From assembly GCA_023389295.1 (NCBI GenBank), contig JAEWEO010000212.1, positions 1-51,383 of the forward strand: a DNA stretch of 51,383 nt, given 5' to 3'. Within the stretch, counting starts at the first letter, position 1, and every line of letters starts with the position of its first letter. Under the pieces are notes generated by a model, which ran no database searches, was not told the DNA's origin, and saw only the letters and a list, made by a program, of their open reading frames with translations. The stretch is from Bacillota bacterium. GTDB taxonomy: Bacteria > Bacillota > Clostridia > Lachnospirales > Lachnospiraceae. Shown piece after piece: positions 26,446 to 36,300 of this stretch. The translations under genes and the position numbers were made by a program.

Positions 26446-27384
26446 ATGGAGTATATTATAAAACATTGTCCCAAATGTAAGGGCGAGCTTCACATTCCTT
26501 CCGATTTAGAAACCTGCATCTGTATGTATTGCGGACAGTCCTTTGCAGTATCAGAGAGACAGGATCAAAAGCCGGTAGAACCTCAGCACTTAGAAGCAAA
26601 CTATCGCAAGGCATTGGAGGAAATACCTCAGTTGATTAAAGATTACGAGGTATTGTTAAAGCAGTTTACCAGAGAAAATTATGCGAATGCTTTTGAAACT
26701 TACACCAATCAGTCAAGGTGGGTTCTTCAAGCCTTTGAAGCCTATGCTTCTCTATCTAATGAGAAACGAGTACAAGTGATAACGGAAGTTGCTAATACTT
26801 TGGTAGAGGATATTGAAAAGGAAATTGCCGGGAAGAAGATTAGGCTGGCAAATACCGAGAAGATCAAAAACATGGATATGTATCGATTTTTTCTAACGGT
26901 ATATACCGTCCCGATGGTACGATTTTTACAATGGACGATTAGTGAAGATTTAGCGGATGCTATTGTTTTGGCCTGGGTGAACAAATATCCGAAATATTCG
27001 TTTCAAAAAAGTGATTTTGAAAGTTTAGAGGGAGGATTTCGTAGGAAAGGTTTCTGCTTTATTACGACTGCCGTGTGCGATACTCTTAAGAAAGCAGATG
27101 ATTGTGAGGAATTAACCTCACTTCGCCATTTTCGTGATACCTATATGCAGCAGACCCCACAGCGACAAGCCTTGGTGGAGAAATATTACATAATTGCTCC
27201 GGTTATTGTAACAGCCATTAACCTAAGGAAAGAAGCTGGACAAATATATCAAAAGCTTTGGGAAAATTATATCACCCCTTGCTTACAAGAGCTTAAAAAG
27301 GGAAATTTATCAGCTTGTGAAGAAGGGTATGTTCGGATGATGACTTTGCTAGAGGAGGAATATTTTATTCTGCCTGCCAAATGA
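26446..27384 (+). CDS. Zinc-ribbon protein with CFI-box
   Basis: This 312-residue protein begins with a zinc ribbon (HCPKCKGEL then CMYCGQSF, residues about 8-34). A long helical middle part follows, and then near residue 203 a CFITTAVC motif, the CFI-box found in many small proteins of anaerobic Firmicutes, followed by LTSLRHFRDTYM. Its biochemical role is not known to me. It lies 43 nt after the small nuclease gene with a strong AAGGAGG site, so it may be the last gene of the restriction-modification transcript. No membrane segment or signal peptide is seen. Confidence 0.65.
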   Translation: MEYIIKHCPKCKGELHIPSDLETCICMYCGQSFAVSERQDQKPVEPQHLEANYRKALEEIPQLIKDYEVLLKQFTRENYANAFETYTNQSRWVLQAFEAYASLSNEKRVQVITEVANTLVEDIEKEIAGKKIRLANTEKIKNMDMYRFFLTVYTVPMVRFLQWTISEDLADAIVLAWVNKYPKYSFQKSDFESLEGGFRRKGFCFITTAVCDTLKKADDCEELTSLRHFRDTYMQQTPQRQALVEKYYIIAPVIVTAINLRKEAGQIYQKLWENYITPCLQELKKGNLSACEEGYVRMMTLLEEEYFILPAK

Positions 27385-27541
27385 ATTCTCCCCTCGTAGG
27401 TCAATGAGAATAGGGTAAATCAAAATCTTAGTAAAAATTAAAATGAGATTTTGATTTTAAGAATAGTATGTTTCCTTTATGATAATATTATTATATGACG
27501 ATATTTTTAATAATATTTCAAACTATTGGAGGTAGCTAGCT

Positions 27542-27751
27542 ATGGAGAAGGTTAGGATTGCGAAAGATAAAGCCGTCGGTAAGGTACTAGAGACCACAGG
27601 GAAGATTACCAAGGATCAGGAGCTTGAATTTACCGGTAAAGTACGCTCTCTGACTGCAGAAGTAAAGGATAAAGTGTATGACGTAAAAGAAGATGTTCTT
27701 CAAGAAGCAAACGAATTGATTGACAAAATAAATCAGAAAAGAAAATCATAA
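27542..27751 (+). CDS. CsbD family stress protein
   Basis: This 69-residue, highly charged helical protein has AKDKAVGKVLETTGKITKDQ and LEFTGKVRS, the CsbD pattern of a double helix with conserved Gly-Lys turns. Members are induced in general stress; their mechanism is unknown. A perfect TTGGAGGTAGC site precedes the ATG. The next gene, a GlsB/YeaQ stress protein, begins 31 nt later, so they form a small stress operon. Confidence 0.85.
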   Translation: MEKVRIAKDKAVGKVLETTGKITKDQELEFTGKVRSLTAEVKDKVYDVKEDVLQEANELIDKINQKRKS

Positions 27752-27782
27752 TGGTTGCTTGGGTGGAAAGGAGATATGATTT

Positions 27783-28049
27783 ATGCCAGAAATCAGTAAT
27801 ATAATAGTATGGATTATACTAGGAGCTGTGTCCGGTTGGATTGCCAGCAAACTGACTGGTAATGATGATAAAATGGGCTTCGGTCTTAATCTGGTCGTAG
27901 GTATTGTCGGTGCTTTTATTGGCGGATGGTTGGCAGGTTTCTTTGGTTTGGGACCCGTTACAGGACTCAACTTATGGAGCTTTGTTATCTCTATCGTTGG
28001 TGCAGTCATATTGTTAGGTATTGTTAGTCTATTCAAACATAAATCATAA
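27783..28049 (+). CDS. GlsB/YeaQ/YmgE family stress membrane protein
   Basis: The 88 residues hold three hydrophobic helices rich in glycine. GAVSGWIASKLTGNDDKMGF and VVGIVGAFIGGWLAGFFG are the typical pattern of the transglycosylase-associated/GlsB family. The gene is paired with the CsbD gene upstream. A GAAAGGAGATATG site precedes the start. Function is a generally proposed envelope stress role; no reaction is known. Confidence 0.88.
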   Translation: MPEISNIIVWIILGAVSGWIASKLTGNDDKMGFGLNLVVGIVGAFIGGWLAGFFGLGPVTGLNLWSFVISIVGAVILLGIVSLFKHKS

Positions 28050-28095
28050 GAATAGACATTTCATCTTATTAGATTATTTTATAGGAAAGTATCGG

Positions 28096-28129
28096 GAGGC
28101 AGCATTAAATTAAGATTTAATGCTGCCTC
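28096..28129. terminator. Perfect 15-bp hairpin after the stress genes
   Basis: GAGGCAGCATTAAAT and ATTTAATGCTGCCTC pair fully around TAAG. It lies between the GlsB and ArsC-like genes. There is no clear T-tract, so it may be a weak terminator or an mRNA processing stem. Confidence 0.5.
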
Positions 28130-28166
28130 TATGAGGATAATCGTTGCAGAAGTAAGGAGAGTACAA

Positions 28167-28508
28167 ATGAATATACAAATCTTTGGAACAGGAAAATGCT
28201 TTGATACTAAAAAAGCAGAACGATATTTTAAAGAGAGGGGTTTTAAGTACCAATCCATTGACGTTGTAAAGTTTGGAATGAGTAAGGGAGAGTTTCAAAG
28301 TGTTAAACAAAGTGTCGGAGGAATGGATAAATTAATAAATAAAGATGCAAAGGATAAGGATCTTCTTGCACTAATGAATTATTTATCACAGGAAGACCAA
28401 GAAGTAAAACTTTTGGAGAATCCAAAGCTATTTAAAACCCCTATCGTACGAAATGGTAAACAGGCAACCGTCGGTTACCAGCCGGAGGTTTGGAAAACAT
28501 GGGAATAA
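28167..28508 (+). CDS. ArsC/Spx-family thioredoxin-fold protein
   Basis: The start chosen is the ATG at 28167, seven bases after AAGGAGA, giving 114 residues; an in-frame ATG 12 codons earlier has no such site. The fold is ArsC-like: MNIQIFGTGKCFDTKKAERY puts the family cysteine at residue 11, and the cis-proline is in FKTPIVRNGKQ. The usual second cysteine of a CxxC (Spx) is a threonine here. It may be a glutathione- or thiol-dependent reductase of the ArsC-like group rather than an arsenate reductase. No ars genes are near. Confidence 0.75.
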   Translation: MNIQIFGTGKCFDTKKAERYFKERGFKYQSIDVVKFGMSKGEFQSVKQSVGGMDKLINKDAKDKDLLALMNYLSQEDQEVKLLENPKLFKTPIVRNGKQATVGYQPEVWKTWE

Positions 28509-28594
28509 CAACCATGTAAAAATCTTGCTAGATATACAAAATTAGTCTATAATAGAGATGGAAATATAGAGCCAATGACCAAAGGGGGTATTCT

Positions 28595-29236
28595 ATGGAA
28601 AGTCGAGCTATTAAAGTTCATGCACCAATGAATAAGAAAATTGTACTAAATGTAGTACCTGGGCATTATGCAACAAGTAATTCACATATTAATCTGTACA
28701 TTGATTTATCAACTGTAAAGACAAGGCAGAATGAAGCGGCTGAGGTGGCCAGAGTCATGGCGAAACAATACATCACCAATACAATGTTAGATACCATAGT
28801 ATGCCTAGAGGGCTGTGAGGTGATCGGTGCATATCTTGCACAGGAACTAACAAGTTCCGGAATCATGTCCATGAATGTAAAACATTCTATTAACATTATT
28901 TCACCTATGTTCAATACCAATGCTCAGATGGTTCTTTTAAATAACTATCAAGAGGCAGTATATGGTAAGAATATTTTAGTGCTTTCCGGCTCCTCAACAA
29001 CGGGAGATACCCTTCGTAAGAGTATTGATTGTATTAAATACTATGGAGGACAAATTCAAGGTATTAGCTCCATTTTTAGTGCGGTTGACACGCTAGAGGG
29101 TATTAAGGTGAATACTATTTTTAAACCTAAGGACTTTCCTAATTACATGAGTTATACCATTGAGGAATGTCCGATGTGTAAAGAAAAGCAAAGACTGGAT
29201 GCTATTGTAAATAGCTATGGATATACCAAATTGTAA
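28595..29236 (+). CDS. PyrE-like phosphoribosyltransferase
   Basis: This 213-residue protein has a PRTase fold. The PRPP loop region reads NILVLSGSSTTGDTLRKS near residues 126-143, where canonical enzymes have two acidic residues before the T-T-G. Here those positions are Ser-Gly, so catalysis may be weak or absent. An unusual C-terminal ECPMCKEKQRLD carries a CxxC that could bind metal. Clostridial relatives are annotated as orotate phosphoribosyltransferase-like. It stands alone between the ArsC-like gene and a terminator, so a true role in pyrimidine synthesis is doubtful. Confidence 0.7.
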   Translation: MESRAIKVHAPMNKKIVLNVVPGHYATSNSHINLYIDLSTVKTRQNEAAEVARVMAKQYITNTMLDTIVCLEGCEVIGAYLAQELTSSGIMSMNVKHSINIISPMFNTNAQMVLLNNYQEAVYGKNILVLSGSSTTGDTLRKSIDCIKYYGGQIQGISSIFSAVDTLEGIKVNTIFKPKDFPNYMSYTIEECPMCKEKQRLDAIVNSYGYTKL

Positions 29237-29256
29237 AAAATGATGAAACATTAAAA

Positions 29257-29300
29257 AATCTGGTTTTCAATCACCTTGGATGACTTGGAAACCAGATTTT
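29257..29300. terminator. Terminator between the PRTase-like gene and corA
   Basis: AATCTGGTTTTCAA pairs with TTGGAAACCAGATT around a 15-base loop, followed by TTCTGGATTTT. It sits between convergent genes and is A-rich on the other side, so it may serve both. Confidence 0.75.
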
Positions 29301-29378
29301 CTGGATTTTGACAACAAAGTTCATGTAATACTAATACAATGAAATAAATACTTGCTAATGATAACTTCACAGCTTGAT

Positions 29379-30314
29379 TTACATAAACTTTTTCTTTTTG
29401 AAGTAAATGAGGCATACAATAGCAACAAGAAGACTGATGCCAATAACATAGAAATATCCATATCTCCAGGTGATTTCAGGCATTGTTGTAAAGTTCATGC
29501 CATACCAACCTACGATTAGGGTAAGCGGCAGGAATATGGTAGTAACCACAGTAAACATCTTCATAATACGATTTAAATCATATTCCAGTCTTGCATGATA
29601 AGCTTCTCTAACATGAACACAATATTCCTGAAGCATGCGAGTGTTGTTACTCAGCCGCAAAGCACGGTCAGCAAAAATGCGAAAATAGTGTAGCTTATTT
29701 TCTGCAAATAGATCTGCGGCATTTTCTTCTAATTCTTCACCAACGGCAGCAAACTGCTGGTAGTAATTATCCAGGAGCAGAAGTTCTTTTCGAATATCCG
29801 TTATCTTATTATTAAAATCCTTATCTAAATCTCTATCATCAATTTTATCTTCATGTGTACTAATTTCTTCCTCAAGTTTTGCTAGGATGGAAGGTGACTC
29901 ATTGATAAATCGTTCCAAAAAGCCAAAGATTAGACGCTCTAGAGTCATATTTGATAAATTCATATGCTGCAATAAATCATATAGCTTATCCTTGGTACTT
30001 TCATCTTTATCTTCGATAATAACAATCAAAAAGAGATTTCGTTTAATAAAGATAGCAAGACGATCTTGTACCTCCATAATATGCAGCGGATTAATTCCAA
30101 TTAAGATTCCAAAAAGATAATCAAAGTAAGAATTCAAAGCCCCGTGAAGGTGCTTCTCGTCACTTTTGCAGGCGGCAACAGTCAAATAACTAAAGCCAAA
30201 GACTTCATAACATTGCTCCAATTCCTCCAGCGATATAATACCAACGGTTAAGATATCCGGATTTATTTCTTCAAGGCTGATTTTATCAATTAGATCAGTA
30301 ATCTGATAGTACAT
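29379..30314 (-). CDS. corA: CorA-family magnesium/divalent metal transporter
   Basis: The start is set at 30314, where ATG follows AAAGGAGTCGTT; this gives 311 residues instead of 320 from an upstream ATG. The long acidic and helical N-terminal domain (about 1-240) is the cytoplasmic funnel. Two C-terminal helices (FTVVTTIFLPLTLIVGWYGM and YFYVIGISLLVAIVCLIYF) flank the selectivity motif YGMN near residues 270-273. It ends in KKKKF, typical of the positive ring of CorA. It carries Mg2+ or other divalent ions across the membrane. Confidence 0.92.
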   Translation of the reverse strand: MYYQITDLIDKISLEEINPDILTVGIISLEELEQCYEVFGFSYLTVAACKSDEKHLHGALNSYFDYLFGILIGINPLHIMEVQDRLAIFIKRNLFLIVIIEDKDESTKDKLYDLLQHMNLSNMTLERLIFGFLERFINESPSILAKLEEEISTHEDKIDDRDLDKDFNNKITDIRKELLLLDNYYQQFAAVGEELEENAADLFAENKLHYFRIFADRALRLSNNTRMLQEYCVHVREAYHARLEYDLNRIMKMFTVVTTIFLPLTLIVGWYGMNFTTMPEITWRYGYFYVIGISLLVAIVCLIYFKKKKFM

Positions 30315-30651
30315 AACGACTCCTTTCGAAGTATGCCTCATTTTGTGAAAGCTAATTTATCATATGTAATAGATGAAGTTGCAATATAAAATTAATTATA
30401 TCTCTATCACAGGGAAAGTAAAGTTAATAGTTAAAATATTAGTAAGATAGTAATACCATTAAAAAAACAGTAATATGATCTATTATTTCAAGATTGCAAC
30501 CAAAAATTCTATTAACGTCAAAAAATAGGGGGATGCAATTTATTTTCATTGAATATTCTCTGTACTACCGCTGATTTCCTCTGCATACAATGTAACAACA
30601 ACGATAATAAGGGGGAATGCGTTCTGTTTAAGGTGACAGGACGCAGACACT
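30315..30651. other. Divergent promoter region corA / spoIIID
   Basis: About 335 AT-rich bases carry no gene. They contain CATACAAT at 30584-30591, identical to the -10 consensus of the mother-cell sigma E factor and placed about 60 nt before spoIIID. I could not match a -35 at the usual distance. No other structured element was recognised. Confidence 0.45.
30584..30591 (+). promoter_or_regulatory. Candidate sigma E -10 box of spoIIID
   Basis: CATACAAT equals the sigma E -10 consensus known from Bacillus, where spoIIID is a sigma E gene. The upstream half-site is not convincing, so the call is tentative. Confidence 0.35.
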
Positions 30652-30918
30652 ATGAAAGGCTATATAGAGGAACGGGCGGTTGAGATCGCTAATTATATTA
30701 TCGATAATAATGCGACTGTGAGGCAGACCGCGAAACAGTTTGGCATCTCAAAATCAACCGTACATAAAGACGTAACAGAACGTCTTACACAAATTAACCC
30801 CTCCCTCGCTGAAAGAGCCAGGGTAGTCTTGGACCTCAACAAGTCGGAGCGCCATATTAGGGGCGGTTTGGCAACGAAAGAAAAATATCTCCATAAGACG
30901 AGATATCAAGCTTTCTAA
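30652..30918 (+). CDS. spoIIID: Sporulation transcriptional regulator SpoIIID
   Basis: The 88 residues are highly typical of SpoIIID: IEERAVEIANYIIDNNATVR, the HTH FGISKSTVHKDVTERLTQIN near residues 29-48, and the basic tail NKSERHIRGGLATKEKYLH that binds the minor groove. It is a mother-cell DNA-binding switch that acts after sigma E and before sigma K during spore formation. It shows that the host lineage sporulates. Its ribosome-binding site is weak (GACAGGACGC). A terminator follows, so it is separate from the operon downstream. Confidence 0.97.
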   Translation: MKGYIEERAVEIANYIIDNNATVRQTAKQFGISKSTVHKDVTERLTQINPSLAERARVVLDLNKSERHIRGGLATKEKYLHKTRYQAF

Positions 30919-30938
30919 TATGATATGGAATGTTAAGA

Positions 30939-30990
30939 AAAGAGATTATCCCCCCGGCAGTTGTTGCAGAAGGGATAATCTCTTTGTCTA
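30939..30990 (+). terminator. Terminator after spoIIID
   Basis: AAAGAGATTATCCC pairs perfectly with GGGATAATCTCTTT around an 18-base loop, with a T-rich tract soon after. It insulates spoIIID from the four-gene operon at 31220. The remaining ~230 bases up to that operon are AT-rich and must hold its promoter; no clear box was found. Confidence 0.78.
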
Positions 30991-31219
30991 TAATAATTTT
31001 TTGCGATGTCGAAAATTCTGTATGTATCTCGTAATTTGGGAAAAAGAGATTGTAATAAATGGTAATTATAATATAATAGGAAAGAAGGTATTTCAATTTA
31101 ATATTAAGACCAATAGGGTTTAATAATAGCAATCAAGCAATAATTTCTAAGTAAATGTCAGATTGATAATTTATGATAGGTAGAAAGAAATATGTAAGGT
31201 TTACTAAGGAGGAGAAGGG

Positions 31220-33331
31220 ATGATTCTTTGGAACATCAAACTAGAACTAGTAAGTAAATGGATTATAGAATATACAAAAGCAAAGAACATAAGTCCATGT
31301 AAAAAATTTGTTTTACTTATGAAGGAAACCTTTGGTGATAAGGTGACGGTTACCCATGAAAAGCTTGATCACTGTGAGCTATCTCTAGAAACAGAGGCTG
31401 ATATTCAGCTGATGAATTTGGAGCTTCTGATTCATAATCAAATGAAGGATAAAATGGAAATAACCAATGAAGAGCTAGGAACGTTTGTTTTTGTCAGTAT
31501 CAATCTAAGCGATACACCGGACAAGCTACCAGGAGACAAGCCAGGAACGATACCGGATAAAATGTTCAAAGAAACTGATGATAATCTACCACAACAGGTA
31601 GAAGAAAAAGTGGTTCTTGACGCTTTTGATAGGACTTCTATGCAAAAAAATAATAATATGAGTCCGGTTCAAGTTGAGGAAACAATGGATCGGATTAATA
31701 ATCTGATAGGAGCAAACGAATTTAAAAATTATGCTAATGAACTTCTAAAGGTAGCACCAAGGCTAAAGGAACACAAATTAGAAGAGATGTTACATAGAAA
31801 GTGTATTCTTTTTTCCGTTGATCAGGGCTATGGGTTTTCAACCTATGCAGAGTTACTTGCAGAGTTAATGGTGGGACTTTCCTTATTTGAGTTTAGTAAA
31901 AAGGATAAGGTTGTGGAAATCACCGTAACCGCGGAGGATGTTAAAAATCCCGAAGGTGTTACCATGGAACGTATCCTTACTCATTTGGAGAATGATTATT
32001 ATAAAAATAAATTATTATGCCTGGATTGTAGAAATTGGCTGGATGCAACAGATAGTATAACCTTTAAAAACTTTTTAAAGAAGCTGCTTGATTATAGTAA
32101 TAACTATATTCTAGTAATAAAGATACCTTTTATTGAGAAAGGAATCGTTAAGAACATACAACGTTCCCTACAGGATGTGTGGAGCGTACAGGTTATCTCT
32201 GTAGAACCCTATGACAATGATGAATTAAACGAATATGCAGCCAGATTATTTCACCAATATCAGGCTGAGCTTGATGAAGAGGTATGGGATATATTTACGA
32301 CCCGTGTAATTGAGGAGAAGAGTGACGGCAGGTTTTACGGGTTTGTTACAATAGAGAAAATTGTAAATGAATTCATCTATAAAGCATTAATCAATGCCTC
32401 CGATACGGAGAAAATACGGATTAAAAAATATGACGTTATGGACCTGGTGGATCTGACCTTTCATGTAAATAAATCAGGGTATGACATGCTGGAGGAGCTA
32501 ATAGGACTTGATCATGTAAAAAGTCAGATAAGACAAATTATTGCTCAAATATTATTCGTTGATAAATTTAATAATGAAAATCAGGACAAAGAAATAAAAA
32601 AACCTGTATTGCATATGCAATTTTTGGGAAATCCAGGCACCGGTAAAACAACAGTTGCAAGGATTGTCGGTAAGATTTTGAAAGAAAGTGGTTTGCTACG
32701 CAAGGGCAACTTGTATGAATATAAAGGTCGTGATCTTTGTGGTAAATATGTAGGGCATACGGCACCCAAGACCATGGAGATCTGTCGGGATGCCTATGGT
32801 TCTGTGTTATTTATTGATGAGGCGTATACCTTAAATGATGGGGACCTGCATCATAGCTATGGTAAGGAAGCGATCGAAACCTTAGCCGTAGAAATGGAGA
32901 ATCATTCTTCTGATTTACTCGTTATATTTGCAGGTTATAAGGATGAGATGGAGGATCTGATGAAAATAAATCCGGGTCTAGCCAGCAGAATACCTTATTG
33001 TATTGAATTTCCAAGTTATAACAGAGAGCAGCTTTATGAGATTTTTATTAAGATAATCTCTAGAAACTTTAATTATACAGAGGATTTTGCAAAAGCAGCC
33101 AAAGAATATTTTGGCTCTTTACAAGAGGAAATATTAGAGGCAAAGGATTTTAGTAATGCAAGATTTGTTAGGAATTTTTCAGAGCGAATCTGGGCGAAGG
33201 CAGCGCTTCGCATCCAGTTAAATAAGTTAGAGAATTGCCTACTACTTGAGGAAGATCTAAAGTCTGCAATCCTAGATGAGGATTTTACAAAGATAAACCA
33301 GAAAAAGAGTAGAATGGGATTTAGTATGTAA
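31220..33331 (+). CDS. CbxX/CfxQ-type AAA+ ATPase with degenerate N-terminal ATPase-like half
   Basis: This 703-residue protein has three parts. Residues 1-150 have no recognised domain. About 165-400 resembles an AAA domain that lost its P-loop (ILFSVDQGYGFSTYAELLAE, then a Walker-B-like LLCLDCRNWL). About 425-690 is an intact CbxX/SpoVK-like AAA+ module: Walker A GNPGTGKTTVAR near 470, pore-loop-like RDLCGKYVGHTAPKT, Walker B VLFIDEAYTL near 529, and arginine finger region NPGLASRIPY. Such proteins remodel protein partners as hexamers. It is the first gene of a four-gene operon, with a strong GGAGGAGAAGGG site. It probably drives or resets the STAND protein encoded 11 nt downstream; that role is inference. 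Confidence 0.85.
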   Translation: MILWNIKLELVSKWIIEYTKAKNISPCKKFVLLMKETFGDKVTVTHEKLDHCELSLETEADIQLMNLELLIHNQMKDKMEITNEELGTFVFVSINLSDTPDKLPGDKPGTIPDKMFKETDDNLPQQVEEKVVLDAFDRTSMQKNNNMSPVQVEETMDRINNLIGANEFKNYANELLKVAPRLKEHKLEEMLHRKCILFSVDQGYGFSTYAELLAELMVGLSLFEFSKKDKVVEITVTAEDVKNPEGVTMERILTHLENDYYKNKLLCLDCRNWLDATDSITFKNFLKKLLDYSNNYILVIKIPFIEKGIVKNIQRSLQDVWSVQVISVEPYDNDELNEYAARLFHQYQAELDEEVWDIFTTRVIEEKSDGRFYGFVTIEKIVNEFIYKALINASDTEKIRIKKYDVMDLVDLTFHVNKSGYDMLEELIGLDHVKSQIRQIIAQILFVDKFNNENQDKEIKKPVLHMQFLGNPGTGKTTVARIVGKILKESGLLRKGNLYEYKGRDLCGKYVGHTAPKTMEICRDAYGSVLFIDEAYTLNDGDLHHSYGKEAIETLAVEMENHSSDLLVIFAGYKDEMEDLMKINPGLASRIPYCIEFPSYNREQLYEIFIKIISRNFNYTEDFAKAAKEYFGSLQEEILEAKDFSNARFVRNFSERIWAKAALRIQLNKLENCLLLEEDLKSAILDEDFTKINQKKSRMGFSM

Positions 33332-33342
33332 AGGAGCAGGAC

Positions 33343-36300
33343 ATGAAGGTTTTTATATCCAGTACATTTATTGATATGCAGGAGGAAAGAGATGCCATCA
33401 ATAAAAAAATAAGCCCTATGGTGAACATGGAGGCAAAGAAAAAAGGTGAATTGGTGACCTTCTATGATCTGCGATGGGGGATACCTAGCTCGGAGGAGGA
33501 TATTGTATTAAAGACCTGTTTCGAGCAGATTGATCAATGTCATCCGTATTTTGTCGCTTTTCTAGGAGATCGATATGGCTGGATACCGGAACACTCGCAA
33601 GTAATGGATGTAATTAAATATAATAATATTCCTTTTCATCCGGAAGAAGGCATCAGCATGACCCAGCTGGAAATAGAGTATGCCATAAGTAGAGCAGATG
33701 CTGATAGCAAGAAGAAGATGCTATTTTGCTTTCGTAATTCGATCCGTACTAGGGATAGGGCATATATGGATCATTATGTTGAAAACAATCCACAGAATCA
33801 CAATAAAATACTGGAATTAAAAGATAAAATCCGTAAGATGTTCGGGGAAGAGCAGATATTTGAATATGATGCCGAATGGGACGAAGAGAATAAAAAAGTT
33901 ATCATACCCGTAACAGTTGAGAGAAGTATTGCAAATAAGATTATTAATTTTATTGAAGCCTCAAAGCAAACAGAGGATAATCAGTATTATCGTGAACTGC
34001 ATGAAGATACCTTTATTCTAAGCTGTAAGGGAGTTAATTTTTGGGGTAGGGAACAAGAACTTTTGGATTGCATGAATTTTATTTTGTCCGATCAGCATAA
34101 AATTTGTTTTATTAAAGGCGTTGCCGGAAGTGGTAAAAGCTCCTTTGTCAGTAAAATGATTTATGATTGTCATGCGAAGGATATTGACACCATTTATTTC
34201 TTTTGTGGCAATAAGGACTATGCTTATTCAGGATTTAATGTACTTAGAAACCTTATTTACCGACTTGAACTATTATGTCAGGTAGAGGAACATTACGATC
34301 CTTATAAGGAGAACACAAATCACAAGCTTGATACCAGTAACGAGTTACGTGAATGGAAAAAATATTTTACGGAACTATTAGAAGTGTATGCCAGGCGGGG
34401 AAAGCGTCTTGCTGTATTCATTGATGGTATTGACCAGTTGGGTGAAGATATCATCGCTAAAAAGATGGAATGGCTTCCGTATTATATTCCTGATGCAGTC
34501 AGTTTTATATTCTCCCATACATTAGACTACAAAGTTGAATACATCTTTGATGAAACGACGGAATTGGAACTGCCCCTATTACAGGAGGCTCAAGTAATGG
34601 AAGTGGTTCCATACATTTTACAGCAGTATGGGAAGGTAATGGGGAAAAACGTAATAGAAAGCATTAATAAAAAGGTTGATTCTAAGAACTTTTTATATTT
34701 GAGTTTAATTATACAGAAGCTATTGATGTTTGATTCGAAGGATTACCATAGAATAAATACAGATAGTAGCTCTGTTTACTTAGCAAATCAATATTTTTGC
34801 AAAGTGGTAGAGGACTTACCTGATCACCTAGAGGAAATCTGTACCTACATCATGAATGATATGGGAGAAAACTACAATAAAAACCTGTCAGAGGAAGTAA
34901 TGAATTTACTTGCAGTCTCAAGAGGAGGATTGAGAGAAAGCGATTTCAGAAATATTTTTGAGCAAAATCAACTGGAATGGCGTCTGGTCGATTATATTTT
35001 CCTAATCAATTCCTTGCCTATGTATATGGTTGAGCGGGAGGATGAGTTTGTGGATTTTATGCATCGCTGTATCCGCGACGGGTATCAGAAAAAGCTATCC
35101 CAGACAGATGGAACCCTTAAACTCTATCACAAAAAATTGTTTCATCATATAAAAACGTTGAATTCTTCGGATAAACTTTATCAGGATGAGATTATTTATC
35201 ACGCCTTTTTTTCTAATGAAATTGATTATTTGAAAAATATTTTAATCAATCTAGATGATAGAAAGGAATACAGAATCATTGAACGAAGTATTCAACAATT
35301 AAAATATATTCTTATCTATCAGTACAACCAAGTGAAGGCTGATGATGAAACAAAGAAAAATGAAGAATCAGAAGCATTTTGGTTGTTGAATATAGCAGAA
35401 GAGATGTGTAAGGAAGGTCATTATAAGTTATGGGTGTACAAAATAATCGGTGCCTTTGACCAAAAAGTTGATTTGCCATGTATTCATAAGGTTATGGAGA
35501 CCTGTAGGAAAGTGTTAGTAACAATGGAAAAGTCTGGTGATCATGAAAGGATGAATGCCTTGGCGGAAATTCTCTGCATTCAGGCAAGGATTGAGATTGA
35601 GTTTAATCGGAATGAAGAGGGTGTCTCAAAGTTTCTGGAAGCAATTAAAATAAGGGAAACCATTTATAAAAATGTTTTAGGATATCTGGACAAGCAAAAT
35701 CTGGATTTGTGCAAGGGGTATATTTACACAGTACTGGAATTTGCAAAATATTATCAGAATAACTCAGAGTATTATAAAGCGGTAGATCAATATACTCTGG
35801 TTATCTCACTCTGGAATGAGCTGGGGAATAAATGCAACGGGCCATGGAATAGTGTTGGAGAAACGATCATTCAATCTTTTTATGAGAGGGCTTTCTGCAA
35901 TTATTACCTCGGTGTAAATAGCAAAGTCATTAAGGGAGAGAGTTTTGCCAAAAAGTATTTTTTACAAGCAGATAAAATGATTTGGGAAACGGTAAGATTA
36001 CGTAAAGATAAAAAATTTACGGATAAAGAAATAGAGCTACGCCATCTTAATGTTCTTGAGTATGCACTAGCTTCCTGTGAGAATATGGACCGGGTGAAAT
36101 TAAATAATGAAATGAAGAGAGCATTTGAGTGGTTTGAGGAAACTTATAAGCTCAGAAAGAATAGCAAAAAGGCCTTAGACGATTATATTTTTGCCTATAG
36201 TAAGATGGCGGAGTTTCATTCCAAATATGATACGGCACAGGCTCTTCGGATCTATCATGAATGTGTTGAGCTATCCATTAGAAGAGAACGCAGATATGGT

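Noticed and set aside
28131..28166. Longer N-terminus of the ArsC-like protein
   Set aside because: The upstream ATG overlaps the hairpin after the stress genes and lacks a ribosome-binding site, while the ATG at 28167 has AAGGAGA.
30541..30591. Full sigma E promoter for spoIIID
   Set aside because: The -10 box CATACAAT is perfect, but the nearest -35-like GAATATT is 26 bases away, too far. Only the -10 is reported.
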